In this document: positions 25,072 to 34,396 of the stretch, piece after piece | Position numbering within the stretch: the first letter of the stretch is position 1 | How the letters are laid out: the number at the start of each line of letters is the position of its first letter | Assembly: GCA_001683845.1 (NCBI GenBank) | Contig: LXQI01000003.1 | Coordinates: forward strand, 1-39,493 | Direction: 5' to 3' | From: Erythrobacter sp. ANT-B3C2 | GTDB lineage: Bacteria; Pseudomonadota; Alphaproteobacteria; Sphingomonadales; Sphingomonadaceae | Length of the DNA: 39,493 bases | Position numbers and translations under genes: made by a program | The notes under the pieces: model-generated | Databases searched by the model: none | Told to the model about the DNA's origin: nothing | Seen by the model: the letters and a program-made list of their open reading frames with translations, nothing else

Positions 25072-27738
25072 ATGAGCGAGAACGAAACCACCACCACGCG
25101 CACCCTCAAGCCGCTCGGGCTGAAGCGCGCGGTCGATGCCGGCGAGGTCAAGCAGACCTTCAGCCACGGCCGCACCAACAAGGTTGCGGTCGAGGTCAAG
25201 CGCCGTCGCAAGCTGGTCAAGCCGGGCGAGGAGCAGGCTGCACCCGCTCCGGCCCCTGTCCCGGCGCCCGCGCCGGCTCACGCACCTGTCCAGACAGCGC
25301 CCCGCTCTGCGCCGCCCGCACCGCGTCCGGCAACCAGCGCCGAGACGCCGCAGGAACTCACCGCCCGCCTCCAGCGCGAGGCCGAGGAAGGGCGCCTGCG
25401 CGTGGGTGAGGAAGCCCGCCGCCGCGAGGAAGAGCAAAAGCAGCAGCAGAACGAGGAGCAGCGCCGCCGCGCGGAAGAGAACCGTCGCGCCGAGGAGGAA
25501 GCGGCCGAGCAGTCCCGCGCTGATGAGCGGCAGGCACCAGCCGAAGCAGAACCCGCCAGGGCCGAGTCCGTGTCCGAGCCGGCTGAAGGCGCCCTCGCAG
25601 CCGATCCGGATGCTGATCCCAACGCCGAAACCGACCCCGCCGGGGCCGAGGGCGACCCGGCAGCGAAGGACGGCGAAGCCCCCGCGCCCCGCCGCTTCTC
25701 CCCGGTTGCCCGGCCCGAGCTCAAGAAGCCCGAGAAGAAGCGCGAGGAGCGAGTCGCTGGCGGCAAGGCCCCGGCAACGCCCGAGGGCCGGACCGAGCGG
25801 GTCGACCGGGCGGCTGACCGTGCGGACAAGCGCCGCGGCGGCAAGCTGACGGTCAACCGCGCGCTCAACGATGACGAGGGCGCCCGCGCCCGCAGCCTCG
25901 CCGCGCTCAAGCGCGCCCGCGAGAAGGAGCGCCGCGCGCAGATGGGCGGCGCGTCCAAGCAGCGCGACAAGCAGGTGCGCGATGTCGTCGTGCCCGAGGC
26001 GATCACCGTGCAGGAACTCGCCAACCGCATGGCCGAGAAGGGCGCCGACCTGGTGAAGGCGCTGTTCAACATGGACATGATGGTCACCGTCAATCAGACG
26101 ATCGATGCCGATACGGCCGAACTGCTGGTCGAGGAATTCGGCCACAACTTCCTGCGCGTGGCGGAAAGCGATGTCGACCTCGATGCCAGCGTGGATGTCG
26201 ATCCCGAGGAGACGCTGCGGGAGCGCCCCCCGGTCGTCACCATCATGGGCCATGTCGATCACGGCAAGACCAGCCTGCTGGACGCGCTGCGCGGCACGGA
26301 CGTGGTGCGCGGCGAGGCCGGCGGCATCACCCAACACATCGGCGCCTACCAGATCACCACCAAGGGATCGGGCAAGGACAAGGGGCACAAGATCACCGTG
26401 CTCGATACGCCGGGCCACGAGGCGTTCACGCAGATGCGCGCCCGCGGTGCCAATGTGACCGACATCGTCGTGCTGGTGGTGGCGGCCGACGACGGGATCA
26501 TGCCGCAGACGATCGAGGCGATCAGGCACACCAAGGCCGCCGGCGTCCCGATGATCGTGGCGATCAACAAGATGGATAAGGACAATGCCAATCCGCAGCG
26601 CGTGCGCGAGCGCCTGCTGGAGCATGAGGTGATGGTCGAGAAGATGAGCGGCGAGGTGCAGGACGTCGAGGTTTCGGCCAAGACCGGCGCCGGGCTGGAT
26701 GCGCTGATCGAGGCAATCATCTCGCAGGCCGAGCTGCTCGAGCTGAAGGCCCGTCCCGACCGCGACGCCGAGGCGACGGTGATCGAGGCGCAGCTGGACA
26801 AGGGCCGCGGCCCGGTCGCCACCGTGCTGGTGCAGCGCGGCACGCTGCGGCGCGGCGATACCTTCGTGGTCGGCACCCAGAGCGGCCGGGTGCGCGCGCT
26901 GGTCGACGACAAGGGCAAGCAGATCAAGGAGGCCGGCCCCTCCATGCCGGTCGAGGTGCTGGGCCTGGGCGGCGTGCCCAGCGCAGGCGATATGCTGAGC
27001 GTGGTGGAAAACGAACAACGCGCCCGCGAAGTGGCCGAATACCGGCAGGAAGTAGCTACCGAAAAGCGCACCGCGATGGCGCCCGCCGATCTCGACACGA
27101 TGTTCGCCGGGCTCAACAGCGATCTGATCGAATTCCCGCTGGTGGTGAAGGCCGACGTGCAGGGCTCGGTCGAGGCGATCGTCAACGCGCTGCACAACCT
27201 CTCGACCGACGAGATCAAGGTCCGCGTGCTGAATTCGGGCGTGGGTGCGATCACGGAGAGCGATGTGACGTTGGCTGCGGCTTCCAAGGCGCCGATCATC
27301 GGCTTCGGCGTGCGGCCCAATGCCAATGCCCGCCAGCTGATCGCGCGCGACAAGGTGGAGATGAAATATTACGATGTCATCTACGCACTGACCGCCGAAA
27401 TCGCCAAGGAGATGGCGGGCGAACTCGGGCCGCTGCGGATCGAGAACGTCGTCGGCCGCGCCGAAGTCCGGCAGGTGTTCCCTGCGGGCAAGCGCGACAA
27501 GGCCGCCGGCCTGCTGGTGGTCGAAGGGGCCATCCGCAAGGGTCTGCACGCGCGGCTTACCCGGCAGGACGTCATCGTTTCCGCCACCACCATCGCCTCT
27601 TTGCGGCGCTTCAAGGACGATGTGGACGAGGTGCGCGCCGGCGTCGAATGCGGCGTGGTGCTGGCCGATACCAACGACATCAAGCCCGGCGACCAGCTGG
27701 AGGTGTTCGAGGTGGAGGAGCGCGAGCGGACGCTGTAA
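25072..27738 (+). CDS. infB: Translation initiation factor IF-2
   Basis: IF-2 is the GTPase that brings initiator tRNA to the 30S subunit and drives subunit joining. The 888-residue protein has an N-terminal IF2-associated segment, a long charged Ala/Glu/Arg/Pro-rich linker (about 45-300) that is low-complexity in the DNA, the IF2_N domain, then the G domain with G-H-V-D-H-G-K-T at residues 393-400, D-T-P-G-H-E and N-K-M-D at 499-502, and the C-terminal domains that bind fMet-tRNA. It starts eight bases after ylxR. Confidence 0.97.
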   Translation: MSENETTTTRTLKPLGLKRAVDAGEVKQTFSHGRTNKVAVEVKRRRKLVKPGEEQAAPAPAPVPAPAPAHAPVQTAPRSAPPAPRPATSAETPQELTARLQREAEEGRLRVGEEARRREEEQKQQQNEEQRRRAEENRRAEEEAAEQSRADERQAPAEAEPARAESVSEPAEGALAADPDADPNAETDPAGAEGDPAAKDGEAPAPRRFSPVARPELKKPEKKREERVAGGKAPATPEGRTERVDRAADRADKRRGGKLTVNRALNDDEGARARSLAALKRAREKERRAQMGGASKQRDKQVRDVVVPEAITVQELANRMAEKGADLVKALFNMDMMVTVNQTIDADTAELLVEEFGHNFLRVAESDVDLDASVDVDPEETLRERPPVVTIMGHVDHGKTSLLDALRGTDVVRGEAGGITQHIGAYQITTKGSGKDKGHKITVLDTPGHEAFTQMRARGANVTDIVVLVVAADDGIMPQTIEAIRHTKAAGVPMIVAINKMDKDNANPQRVRERLLEHEVMVEKMSGEVQDVEVSAKTGAGLDALIEAIISQAELLELKARPDRDAEATVIEAQLDKGRGPVATVLVQRGTLRRGDTFVVGTQSGRVRALVDDKGKQIKEAGPSMPVEVLGLGGVPSAGDMLSVVENEQRAREVAEYRQEVATEKRTAMAPADLDTMFAGLNSDLIEFPLVVKADVQGSVEAIVNALHNLSTDEIKVRVLNSGVGAITESDVTLAAASKAPIIGFGVRPNANARQLIARDKVEMKYYDVIYALTAEIAKEMAGELGPLRIENVVGRAEVRQVFPAGKRDKAAGLLVVEGAIRKGLHARLTRQDVIVSATTIASLRRFKDDVDEVRAGVECGVVLADTNDIKPGDQLEVFEVEERERTL

Positions 27739-27747
27739 GGCGCCCCC

Positions 27748-27867
27748 GTGGCCTACCGGCCCAGTCGCAGCTTCGGCCTTTTCGGCCTGCTGTGTGCGGT
27801 TGGGCTGGTGGCTGGGGTGATCGTGGTCTTCGGCGAGAGTCTCGTGATGCGCCTGCCGCTCTCATGA
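27748..27867 (+). CDS. Small hydrophobic protein, 39 residues
   Basis: A GTG-initiated frame gives a 39-residue product: a short basic start (M-A-Y-R-P-S-R-S-F-G-L-F-G) then a single hydrophobic helix (L-L-C-A-V-G-L-V-A-G-V-I-V-V-F-G). It fills the gap between infB and the DUF1697 gene and has no family I recognise. The last bases fall in one copy of a 14-base direct repeat. It may be a real small membrane protein or chance; GGCGCC before the GTG is a weak ribosome site. Confidence 0.4.
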   Translation: MAYRPSRSFGLFGLLCAVGLVAGVIVVFGESLVMRLPLS

Positions 27868-27885
27868 GATCGCCGCTCTCATGAG
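27855..27885 (+). repeat. 14-base direct repeat around a stop and a start codon
   Basis: GCCGCTCTCATGAG occurs at 27855-27868 and at 27872-27885, 17 bases apart. The first copy carries the TGA of the 39-residue frame and the second carries the ATG at 27881 of the DUF1697 gene. The pair looks like a small tandem duplication. Confidence 0.8.
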
Positions 27886-28417
27886 CCGGTGGGTTGCCCT
27901 GCTCGGCAGCATCAATGTCGGTGGAAACCGGCTGAAGATGGCGGAGTTGCGGGCGGCGCTGGAACAGGCGGGGCTGGCGAATGTCGCCACGGTGGTCGCC
28001 AGCGGCAACGTGCTGTTCGACCATCCCGAGGAAGCGGAAGCGGAACTGGAGCGGCGCATCGCGCAGGTGGTGAAGGATCGTTTCGGGATCGACAGCTTCG
28101 TGGCTGTTCGCAGCCGGGCCGAGCTGCAAGCGGCGATCGCGGACAATCCCTTCGCCAGCGATGGCGAGCCGAAGCTGGTCCACACAATGTTTCTCGCCGA
28201 GCCGTTCGACCGAGTGCGCTTCGAAGCCTTCGCTCACAGGTGGCCGGACCCCGAGCGGCTGGCGCCGGGCGACCGCGCGTTTTTTGTCGACTATGTGGAA
28301 ACGGTGGGCCGTTCGAAGCTTGACGCGGCGATGGCAAAGGCCAAGCTGATCAGCGGGCGCGCCACCGCGCGCAACATCCGCTCGCTCCGGCGGATTGCCG
28401 ATGCCATGGACCGATAG
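27881..28417 (+). CDS. DUF1697 family protein
   Basis: This 178-residue cytoplasmic protein matches DUF1697: the start V-A-L-L-G-S-I-N-V-G-G-N-R-L-K-M followed by L-R-A-A-L-E-Q-A-G and V-A-S-G-N-V-L-F is diagnostic, and A-T-A-R-N replaces the usual C-terminal T-x-R-N. No activity has been established for the family. It stands inside the infB-rbfA operon, with its stop directly before the rbfA ATG, which implies cotranscription but not a shared function. Confidence 0.9.
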   Translation: MSRWVALLGSINVGGNRLKMAELRAALEQAGLANVATVVASGNVLFDHPEEAEAELERRIAQVVKDRFGIDSFVAVRSRAELQAAIADNPFASDGEPKLVHTMFLAEPFDRVRFEAFAHRWPDPERLAPGDRAFFVDYVETVGRSKLDAAMAKAKLISGRATARNIRSLRRIADAMDR

Positions 28418-28813
28418 ATGCCCCGCCCATCCACCACTCCCGAAGATGCCTCGGTCCGCCTGCTTAAGGTGGGCGAGCGCGTGCGCCACATGCTGGCAGA
28501 GATCCTCACCCGCCAGCAGGTCCATGACGAGGTGCTGAGCGCGCGCACCATCTCCATCACCGAGGTCCGCATGTCGCCCGATCTCAGGCTCGCGCGGGTT
28601 TATGTAAAGCCGCTGCTCGGGGCCGAGGAGGAGCAGGTGCTGGTCGCGATGCGGCAGAACACCGCTTATCTCCAGCGCGAGGTGGCCACCCGCCTAGGCC
28701 TCAAGTTCGCCCCCCGCCTGAAATTCCTCGCGGACGAAAGCTTCGAGGAGGCCGACCGGATCGAGCGGCTGCTGAACGATCCGCGGGTCGCCCGCGATCT
28801 CGCAAAGGAGTGA
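28418..28813 (+). CDS. rbfA: Ribosome-binding factor A
   Basis: RbfA binds the 30S subunit and supports late maturation of 16S rRNA. The 131-residue protein has a KH-like fold with [29 protein letters not shown] and L-K-F-A-P-R-L-K-F, all typical. The ATG follows the DUF1697 stop with no gap. Confidence 0.95.
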   Translation: MPRPSTTPEDASVRLLKVGERVRHMLAEILTRQQVHDEVLSARTISITEVRMSPDLRLARVYVKPLLGAEEEQVLVAMRQNTAYLQREVATRLGLKFAPRLKFLADESFEEADRIERLLNDPRVARDLAKE

Positions 28814-28853
28814 GTTCAGCGGCGGTTCAATACGCCCCGCGCATCCGGCAGCC

Positions 28854-29216
28854 ATGAGCATCCTGTCCCTCTTCCTCACCGCCGCAGCGGCTTGGGCCAC
28901 CCCGCTGGCCGGGGTCGAAAACGAGGAAACAACAATCCGCACTGCTATCACCCAACAGGTGCCGCACGGCGGCGATGTGCTGTTCGTGCGCGACAGCATC
29001 GGCCGCTGGTACCGGGTCGAACTCAGTGCGGGCTGTCTCGAACAGACTGCCGATGTCCACACAGTCGCTTTCCGCACCCAGCCGGTGACCGGCATCATCG
29101 ATCGTTTCAGCTCGGTCGCGGTGGGCCGCACCGGACGGGTCTGTGGGATCGAGAGCGTCCGCCGCTCCGCCGCGCCGCCACAGCGGGATTCCCGCAGCCC
29201 AATCGCGCGCGACTGA
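28854..29216 (+). CDS. Small exported protein, DUF6491-like
   Basis: This 120-residue product starts with a signal peptide (about residues 1-16, ending A-W-A). The body shows D-S-I-G-R-W-Y-R-V-E-L, a Cys in S-A-G-C, F-S-S-V-A-V-G and a second Cys in G-R-V-C-G-I-E-S-V. Two Cys at these places and the W-Y-R segment resemble DUF6491-type small exported proteins of alphaproteobacteria, and a disulfide is likely. The function is unknown. It lies 40 bases after rbfA and is probably in the same transcript. Confidence 0.7.
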   Translation: MSILSLFLTAAAAWATPLAGVENEETTIRTAITQQVPHGGDVLFVRDSIGRWYRVELSAGCLEQTADVHTVAFRTQPVTGIIDRFSSVAVGRTGRVCGIESVRRSAAPPQRDSRSPIARD

Positions 29217-29259
29217 TCGCGGGTGTATCTTCGGGTGCCTTCTCCTATGGAGGGCGGGC

Positions 29260-29949
29260 ATGAACCAAACCCTCCTGCTGGCGCTGGCGCTGATTCCCGC
29301 GCTGGTCGTCGCTATCGTGCTTCACGAAGTGGCGCATGGCTGGGCCGCTCTGGCGCTCGGCGATCCGACGGCCAAGGAGCGGCGCCGCCTTTCTTTCAAC
29401 CCGGTCCGCCATGTCGATCCGATCGGCACGCTGGCCCTGCCCAGCTTGCTGGCGGTGGTGGGTGCGCCGGTGTTCGGCTGGGCCAAGCCGGTGCCGGTAA
29501 TCCAGCAGCGGCTTAACAATCCGCGCTTCGGCATGGTCGCGGTCGCCGCGGCGGGGCCGGCCACCAACCTGGTTCTGGCCGGGCTGGGCGCGGTGGTGTT
29601 GGGCCTGATGGCGCGGTTCCTGCCCAGCCCACCCACCGGGCTGTTCGGCTTTGCCGCCCTGTCGGTGCAGGCGTTTATCCTGATCAACATTTTCCTGGCG
29701 CTATTCAACCTGCTGCCGTTGCCGCCGTTCGATGGATCGCACATCGTCGAGGGGTTGCTGCCGCCCCGCGCCGCTGCGGCCTATGCGAGGCTGCGGCCGC
29801 TCGGCCTGCCGCTCCTGTTTTTGCTGCTGCTGGTGGTGCCCTGGCTGTTTCCGCAGTGGAGCGTGGTTGAGCGCTTCGTGCTGCCGCCGGTGATGTGGGT
29901 GCAGGCGCTCTACATGGATCTCGCACGCGCCATCGCCGGCACTGCCTGA
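29260..29949 (+). CDS. Site-2 protease family (M50) metallopeptidase
   Basis: This 229-residue integral membrane zinc protease of the M50 (rhizobial/Bacillus YwhC-like) group has the zinc motif H-E-V-A-H at residues 22-26 in its first membrane helix and the third ligand in L-P-P-F-D-G-S (Asp158). N-P-x-R-H-x-D-P-I-G-T follows the first helix as in relatives. It probably cuts membrane-spanning substrates within the bilayer. It lacks a PDZ domain, so it is not RseP. AGGGCGGGC precedes the ATG at 29260. It lies between the DUF6491-like gene and truB. Confidence 0.92.
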   Translation: MNQTLLLALALIPALVVAIVLHEVAHGWAALALGDPTAKERRRLSFNPVRHVDPIGTLALPSLLAVVGAPVFGWAKPVPVIQQRLNNPRFGMVAVAAAGPATNLVLAGLGAVVLGLMARFLPSPPTGLFGFAALSVQAFILINIFLALFNLLPLPPFDGSHIVEGLLPPRAAAAYARLRPLGLPLLFLLLLVVPWLFPQWSVVERFVLPPVMWVQALYMDLARAIAGTA

Positions 29950-29959
29950 GCCCGCGCCC

Positions 29960-30964
29960 GTGACCATCCGCACCCCGCATGGCTGGCTGATCCTCGACAA
30001 GCCGCCCGGTCTCGGCTCCACGCAGGCCGTCGGCGCGGTGAAGCGCGTGCTGCGCGAGGGCGGCTATGCCAAGGTCAAGGTCGGCCATGGCGGCACGCTC
30101 GATCCGCTGGCGGAGGGCGTTCTGCCGATCGCGCTGGGCGAGGCGACGAAGCTTGCGGGCCGCTTGCTCGATGCAAGCAAGGCTTATGCATTCACGGTGC
30201 ACTTCGGCGCAGAGACCGATACGCTCGATGCGGAGGGGCAGGTGGTCGCCACCAGCGAGCGGCGCCCGCCACGCGCCGCGATCGCCCAGATCCTTGAGCA
30301 CTTCACCGGCGAGATCGACCAGACGCCGCCCGCATTTTCCGCGCTCAAGGTCGATGGCAAGCGCGCTTACGACCGCGCCCGCGCCGGCGAGGCGGTGGAG
30401 CTGGAGAGCCGCCGCGTGACGATCCATTCGCTCGAACTGGACGGCGGCGTTGGCATGCATCCGGCGCTCGCCTCGGCCTTCGCCACCACCGCCGGGCGGC
30501 CGGACCCCTACGATCCCGCCGCGCCGCTGGAACTGGCTGACAGCGTGACGCTGCTGGCAGGGGTGAGCAAGGGCACCTACATCCGCTCGCTGGCGCGCGA
30601 CATCGCGCGGGCGCTCGGCACGCTCGGCCATGTCACCTGGCTGCGCCGCACCCGCGCCGGGCCCTTCGGCGAGGAACAGGCGATTTCGCTGGACATGCTG
30701 GGGGAAATCGGGAAGGGCGCCCCCCTTGAAGACCACCTCCTGCCGTTGGAGGCGGGGCTGGACGGTATCCCGGCCCTCACCCTCGATCCGGAGAGCGCGC
30801 AGGCGGTCCGCCAGGGCCGGGTTCTCTCCGGTTTGCCCTTTCCCGATGGGCTCCATCTTGCCAAAGCCGGCACTGTTCCGGTCGCGCTGATGGAACTGGC
30901 GGGCGGTACGGCCACGGTCGTGCGGGGGTTCAATCTCACCGATACCGCGGAGCAAGCAGAATGA
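29960..30964 (+). CDS. truB: tRNA pseudouridine(55) synthase
   Basis: TruB makes pseudouridine 55 in the T loop of tRNAs. The 334-residue protein has [10 protein letters not shown] at the start, the catalytic Asp48 in [32 protein letters not shown], and [14 protein letters not shown]-like C-terminal part follows. The start is a GTG at 29960, since the family motif lies right after it. It overlaps rpsO (ATGA). Confidence 0.95.
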   Translation: MTIRTPHGWLILDKPPGLGSTQAVGAVKRVLREGGYAKVKVGHGGTLDPLAEGVLPIALGEATKLAGRLLDASKAYAFTVHFGAETDTLDAEGQVVATSERRPPRAAIAQILEHFTGEIDQTPPAFSALKVDGKRAYDRARAGEAVELESRRVTIHSLELDGGVGMHPALASAFATTAGRPDPYDPAAPLELADSVTLLAGVSKGTYIRSLARDIARALGTLGHVTWLRRTRAGPFGEEQAISLDMLGEIGKGAPLEDHLLPLEAGLDGIPALTLDPESAQAVRQGRVLSGLPFPDGLHLAKAGTVPVALMELAGGTATVVRGFNLTDTAEQAE

Positions 30965-31230
30965 CGGTTACCCCTGTAAGAAAACAGGAAATCATCACCG
31001 ACAACGCCCGCGACAAGGGCGATACCGGTTCCCCCGAAGTGCAGGTTGCGATCCTTACCGAGCGCATCCGCAACCTGACCGAGCACTTCAAGGGCCACCA
31101 CAAGGACAACCACTCGCGCCGCGGCCTGCTGATGATGGTCAACAAGCGCCGTAGCCTGCTCGCCTATCTGAAGCAGAAGGATATCGAGCGGTACAATTCG
31201 CTGATCCAGAAGCTGGGTCTTCGCAAGTAA
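30961..31230 (+). CDS. rpsO: 30S ribosomal protein S15
   Basis: S15 binds the central domain of 16S rRNA and nucleates the 30S platform. The 89-residue protein is standard in length and contains [10 protein letters not shown], the H-F-K-x-H-x-K-D-x-H-S-R-R-G-L-L segment and L-L-A-Y-L-K. Its ATG overlaps the truB stop. A strong terminator follows seven bases after its stop, before pnp. Confidence 0.98.
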   Translation: MTVTPVRKQEIITDNARDKGDTGSPEVQVAILTERIRNLTEHFKGHHKDNHSRRGLLMMVNKRRSLLAYLKQKDIERYNSLIQKLGLRK

Positions 31231-31236
31231 GGGTAT

Positions 31237-31280
31237 CGAGAAAGGCGGCTCCTCCCGAGGGGCCGCCTTTCTCGCTTTCG
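31237..31280 (+). terminator. Hairpin terminator between rpsO and pnp
   Basis: GAGAAAGGCGGC at 31238-31249 pairs with GCCGCCTTTCTC at 31262-31273, and an inner CCTC/GAGG pair extends the stem. The 3' side is followed by only a short T run (GCTTTCG), so it may attenuate rather than stop transcription, leaving some read-through into pnp. It could also be an RNase III site. Confidence 0.75.
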
Positions 31281-31361
31281 GGCGCAGCGCCACGCAACAG
31301 CGGCCGATTTCGGTTCCGCGATGCGCCCGCAACCAGGCCAACCTCGCGCAATTCGGTGTGA

Positions 31362-31388
31362 GGGGCCTTGGGGCACTCCAAAGGCCCC
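31362..31388 (+). promoter_or_regulatory. Hairpin in the pnp leader
   Basis: GGGGCCTT (31362-31369) can pair with AAGGCCCC (31381-31388) across an 11-base loop, about 78 bases before the pnp ATG. In E. coli the pnp leader contains an RNase III-cleaved stem that is the basis of PNPase autoregulation; this stem is in a comparable place but its role here is inferred. The rest of the 235-base gap shows no clear gene. Confidence 0.4.
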
Positions 31389-31465
31389 GCACCGGACCGG
31401 GACGGAATCCCGGGCAGTAGGCCCCGCCGTGCAATTGGGCGCCGCGGGCTCGTCAAGGAAACATC

Positions 31466-33829
31466 ATGTTCGACACGAAAACTGTATCGCTGGAGTGGGG
31501 CGGCAAGACCCTCACTCTGGAAACCGGCCGTATTGCCCGCCAGGCCGATGGGGCCGTGCTGGCCACCTACGGCGAGACCGTGGTGCTTTGCGCTGTTACC
31601 GCCGCCAAGAGCGTCAAGGAAGGGCAGGACTTCTTCCCGCTGACCGTCAACTACCAGGAAAAGTTCTCTGCCGCAGGTCGCATCCCCGGTGGCTTCTTCA
31701 AGCGTGAGCGCGGAGCGACCGAGAAGGAAACGCTGACCAGCCGCCTGATCGATCGCCCGATCCGCCCGCTGTTCCCCGAGGGGTTCTACAACGAAATCAA
31801 TGTCATCTGCCAGGTGCTCTCCTATGATGGCGAGACCGAGGCGGACATCGTGGCGCTGATCGCCGCGAGCGCCGCGCTGACGCTTTCGGGCGTGCCCTTC
31901 ATGGGCCCGATCGCCGGCTGCCGCGTCGGCTTCGTCGAGGGCGAATACGTCCTCAACCCCGCGCAGAACAAGGCGCTGGAGGATGGCCGGCTGGACCTGA
32001 TCGTCGCTGCCACCCAGCAGGCCGTGATGATGGTGGAATCCGAGGCGCGCGAGCTGACCGAGGAAGAGATGCTCGGCGCGATCCTGTTCGCGCATGATCA
32101 ATCGAAGAAGGTGATCGATGCGATCATCGACCTCGCCGAGCAGGCCGCCAAGGAGCCCTGGGAGCTTTCCTTGGCCGACAATGCGGCGATGAAGGGCGAC
32201 ATCAAGCAGCTGGTCGGCAGCGATATCGCCAAGGCCTACACGCTGACCGACAAGTCCGCTCGCTCGAACGCTCTCAACGAGGCGCGCGCCAAGGTGAAGG
32301 CGCATTACGCCGATGCCGACGGGCAGACCAGCATGACCGCCAACAAGCTGACCAAGAAGGTGGAGGCGGATATTGTGCGCACCGCCATCCTCAGGGATGG
32401 CAAGCGGATCGACGGCCGCCGGGTGGACCAGGTCCGCCCGATCGAGGCGATGGTCGGCTTCCTGCCGCGCACGCATGGCTCCTCGTTGTTCACCCGTGGC
32501 GAAACGCAGGCGATCTGCACCACCACGCTCGGCACCAAGGATTCCGAGCAGATGATCGATGGGCTAGCCGGGCTGAGCTACGAAAGCTTCATGCTGCACT
32601 ACAACTTCCCGCCCTATTCGGTCGGCGAAGTGGGCCGCTTCGGCGCTCCGGGCCGGCGTGAAGTCGGCCATGGCAAGCTTGCCTGGCGCGCGCTGCACCC
32701 CATGCTGCCGTCGAAGGAGGATTTCCCCTACACCATCCGCGTATTGTCCGACATCACCGAGTCGAACGGCTCGTCCTCGATGGCGACGGTGTGCGGCGGG
32801 TGCCTGAGCATGATGGATGCTGGCGTTCCGATCGAGCGTCCGGTCTCCGGCATTGCCATGGGCCTGATCCTCGAAGGTGATGATTTCACCGTCCTCAGCG
32901 ACATTCTCGGCGACGAGGACCATTTGGGCGACATGGACTTCAAGGTGGCCGGCACCGAGGCGGGCATCACCAGCCTCCAGATGGACATCAAGGTCGCCGG
33001 GATTACCCGCGAGATCATGGAGAAGGCGCTGGAGCAGGCCAAGGAAGGCCGCACGTATATCCTGGGCGAGATGACCAAGGCGCTGGGTTCAGCCCGGACC
33101 GAGCTTTCGGCGCACGCGCCGCGGATCGAGACGATGCAGATCGACAAGACCAAGATCCGCGACATCATCGGCACGGGCGGCAAGGTGATCCGCGAGATCG
33201 TTGCCGAGACTGGCGCCAAGGTGGACATCGACGATGAGGGCCTGATCAAGATCTCGTCCAGCGATCCCGCCCAGATCGAGGCTGCGCGCAAGTGGATATC
33301 CGGCATCGTGGAAGAGGCCGAAGTCGGCGCGATCTACACCGGCAAGGTGGTCAATATTGTCGATTTCGGCGCGTTCGTGAACTTCATGGGCGGCAAGGAC
33401 GGCCTGGTCCACGTATCCGAAATGCGGAACGAGCGGGTCGAGAAGCCGACCGACGTTGTCTCCGAAGGGCAAGAGGTGAAGGTCAAGGTGCTCGAGATCG
33501 ACCCGCGCGGCAAGGTCCGCCTGTCGATGCGGGTGGTCGACCAGGAAACCGGCGAAGCGCTGGAAGACAACCGCCCGCCGCGCGAGCCTCGCGAACCACG
33601 GGGCGACCGTGGTGACCGGGGCGGTGGCGATCGTGGTGGCGGCGATCGCGGTGGCCGGGGCGGCGGTGACCGTCGTGGTCCTCGCGGCAGCGGCGGCGGC
33701 GGTGGAGATCGTGGCCGTGGCCCCCGTGGCGGCGGCGACCGTGACGGCGGCCGCGAAGGCGGTCGCGGGAGCGATGAGGTCGGCGGCGGCAATCTGAACC
33801 AGATCCCGGCCTTCCTCAAGGAAGACTGA
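31466..33829 (+). CDS. pnp: Polyribonucleotide nucleotidyltransferase
   Basis: PNPase degrades RNA from the 3' end by phosphorolysis and is a degradosome partner. The 787-residue protein has two RNase PH domains (about 1-230 and 300-545, with F-T-R-G-E-T-Q and [19 protein letters not shown]), an alpha-helical linker domain, a KH domain (about 555-615, [15 protein letters not shown]) and an S1 domain (about 620-690). A Gly/Arg/Asp-rich tail of about 85 residues follows, which is more repetitive than in most homologues. The ATG follows AAGGAAAC. Confidence 0.97.
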   Translation: MFDTKTVSLEWGGKTLTLETGRIARQADGAVLATYGETVVLCAVTAAKSVKEGQDFFPLTVNYQEKFSAAGRIPGGFFKRERGATEKETLTSRLIDRPIRPLFPEGFYNEINVICQVLSYDGETEADIVALIAASAALTLSGVPFMGPIAGCRVGFVEGEYVLNPAQNKALEDGRLDLIVAATQQAVMMVESEARELTEEEMLGAILFAHDQSKKVIDAIIDLAEQAAKEPWELSLADNAAMKGDIKQLVGSDIAKAYTLTDKSARSNALNEARAKVKAHYADADGQTSMTANKLTKKVEADIVRTAILRDGKRIDGRRVDQVRPIEAMVGFLPRTHGSSLFTRGETQAICTTTLGTKDSEQMIDGLAGLSYESFMLHYNFPPYSVGEVGRFGAPGRREVGHGKLAWRALHPMLPSKEDFPYTIRVLSDITESNGSSSMATVCGGCLSMMDAGVPIERPVSGIAMGLILEGDDFTVLSDILGDEDHLGDMDFKVAGTEAGITSLQMDIKVAGITREIMEKALEQAKEGRTYILGEMTKALGSARTELSAHAPRIETMQIDKTKIRDIIGTGGKVIREIVAETGAKVDIDDEGLIKISSSDPAQIEAARKWISGIVEEAEVGAIYTGKVVNIVDFGAFVNFMGGKDGLVHVSEMRNERVEKPTDVVSEGQEVKVKVLEIDPRGKVRLSMRVVDQETGEALEDNRPPREPREPRGDRGDRGGGDRGGGDRGGRGGGDRRGPRGSGGGGGDRGRGPRGGGDRDGGREGGRGSDEVGGGNLNQIPAFLKED

Positions 33830-33862
33830 GCGCTCTCCCGCCGGATCGACGGGCAGCAGAAG

Positions 33863-33891
33863 GGCCGCGGGTTGATCCCCGCGGCCTTTTT
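33863..33891 (+). terminator. Intrinsic terminator of pnp
   Basis: GGCCGCGGG (33863-33871) pairs perfectly with CCCGCGGCC (33878-33886) around the loop TTGATC and is followed by TTTTT (33887-33891). This is a textbook terminator 34 bases after the pnp stop. Confidence 0.92.
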
Positions 33892-34034
33892 GCATGGTGC
33901 CGGGAGGCGGTTTGGCAGAGCCGAGAGTTGGAAGCTTCGATCGTTTCGTGACGCGGTAAGAGGTACGCCTGTGCCGGGATGGGGCGAGGGCAAGCGCAGC
34001 TTGGACGTGGCCCCGGGAAGCGGCTATCGAGACG

Positions 34035-34050
34035 TTAACGTTTTCTTAAC
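34035..34050 (+). promoter_or_regulatory. Perfect CtrA-type box
   Basis: TTAA-CGTTTTC-TTAAC (34035-34050) matches the CtrA recognition pattern TTAA-N7-TTAAC exactly. A further GTTAAC lies at 34067-34072. The box ends 49 bases before the ATG of the 90-residue unknown gene, in the right range to control its promoter. CtrA is the master cell-cycle and motility regulator of alphaproteobacteria; binding here is predicted, not shown. Confidence 0.65.
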
Positions 34051-34099
34051 ACCTCACCGAGATAGGGTTAACGGCAGTGCAACCTTTTGGCGGGATGTG

Positions 34100-34372
34100 A
34101 TGGCGAGCGACGGGCTTCTGACACGCGCCGTGGCCGCACGGCAGGCGATCCTGGAACGGCTGCGACACGACTGGCCCGACAGCTGTGACCTGGAGGCGCG
34201 AGAATTTGCGCCCCAGTATTCGGAAGCCGAGTTCCTCGACGCCAGTGTGGCGCTGCAGGACGAAGGGCTGATTATGTATGAGGCGCTGCTGGTCGGTGCC
34301 GGACCTTCGCCGATGCTCATCGCGGCAATGTTGACGCATAAGGGCCAGGCCGCTGGAGGGCCCGAGCGCTAG
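34100..34372 (+). CDS. Unknown 90-residue protein
   Basis: The product is small, acidic to neutral and soluble, without signal or membrane segment: M-A-S-D-G-L-L-T-R-A-V-A-A-R-Q-A-I-L, then H-D-W-P-D-S, Y-S-E-A-E-F-L-D-A-S-V-A-L-Q-D-E-G-L-I-M-Y-E-A-L-L-V-G, and a short C-terminal tail. The regular helical pattern suggests a compact DNA- or protein-binding domain, but no family is recognised. I chose the ATG at 34100, close after GGGATGTG, because the upstream part of the frame runs through the pnp terminator and the CtrA box. It converges with the GAF gene. Confidence 0.75.
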   Translation: MASDGLLTRAVAARQAILERLRHDWPDSCDLEAREFAPQYSEAEFLDASVALQDEGLIMYEALLVGAGPSPMLIAAMLTHKGQAAGGPER

Positions 34373-34382
34373 CGCCGCCCTC
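34356..34382. terminator. Hairpin between convergent genes
   Basis: GAGGGC (34356-34361) and GCCCTC (34377-34382) enclose a loop with the palindrome GCGCTAGCGC. It spans the end of the 90-residue gene and the short gap to the GAF gene. There is no long T-tract. Confidence 0.35.
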
Positions 34383-34396
34383 GTCGTCTGGGTGGC

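Noticed and set aside
24901-27549. 882-residue minus-strand open frame across infB
   Set aside because: It is a codon-bias shadow opposite infB, rich in His, Leu, Gly and Ala, with no family motif, whereas IF-2 motifs are complete on the plus strand.
33609-33797. Alternate-frame Val/Ala-rich open frame inside the pnp tail
   Set aside because: It is a frame-shifted reading of the repetitive RGG-coding DNA; pnp continues uninterrupted to 33829.
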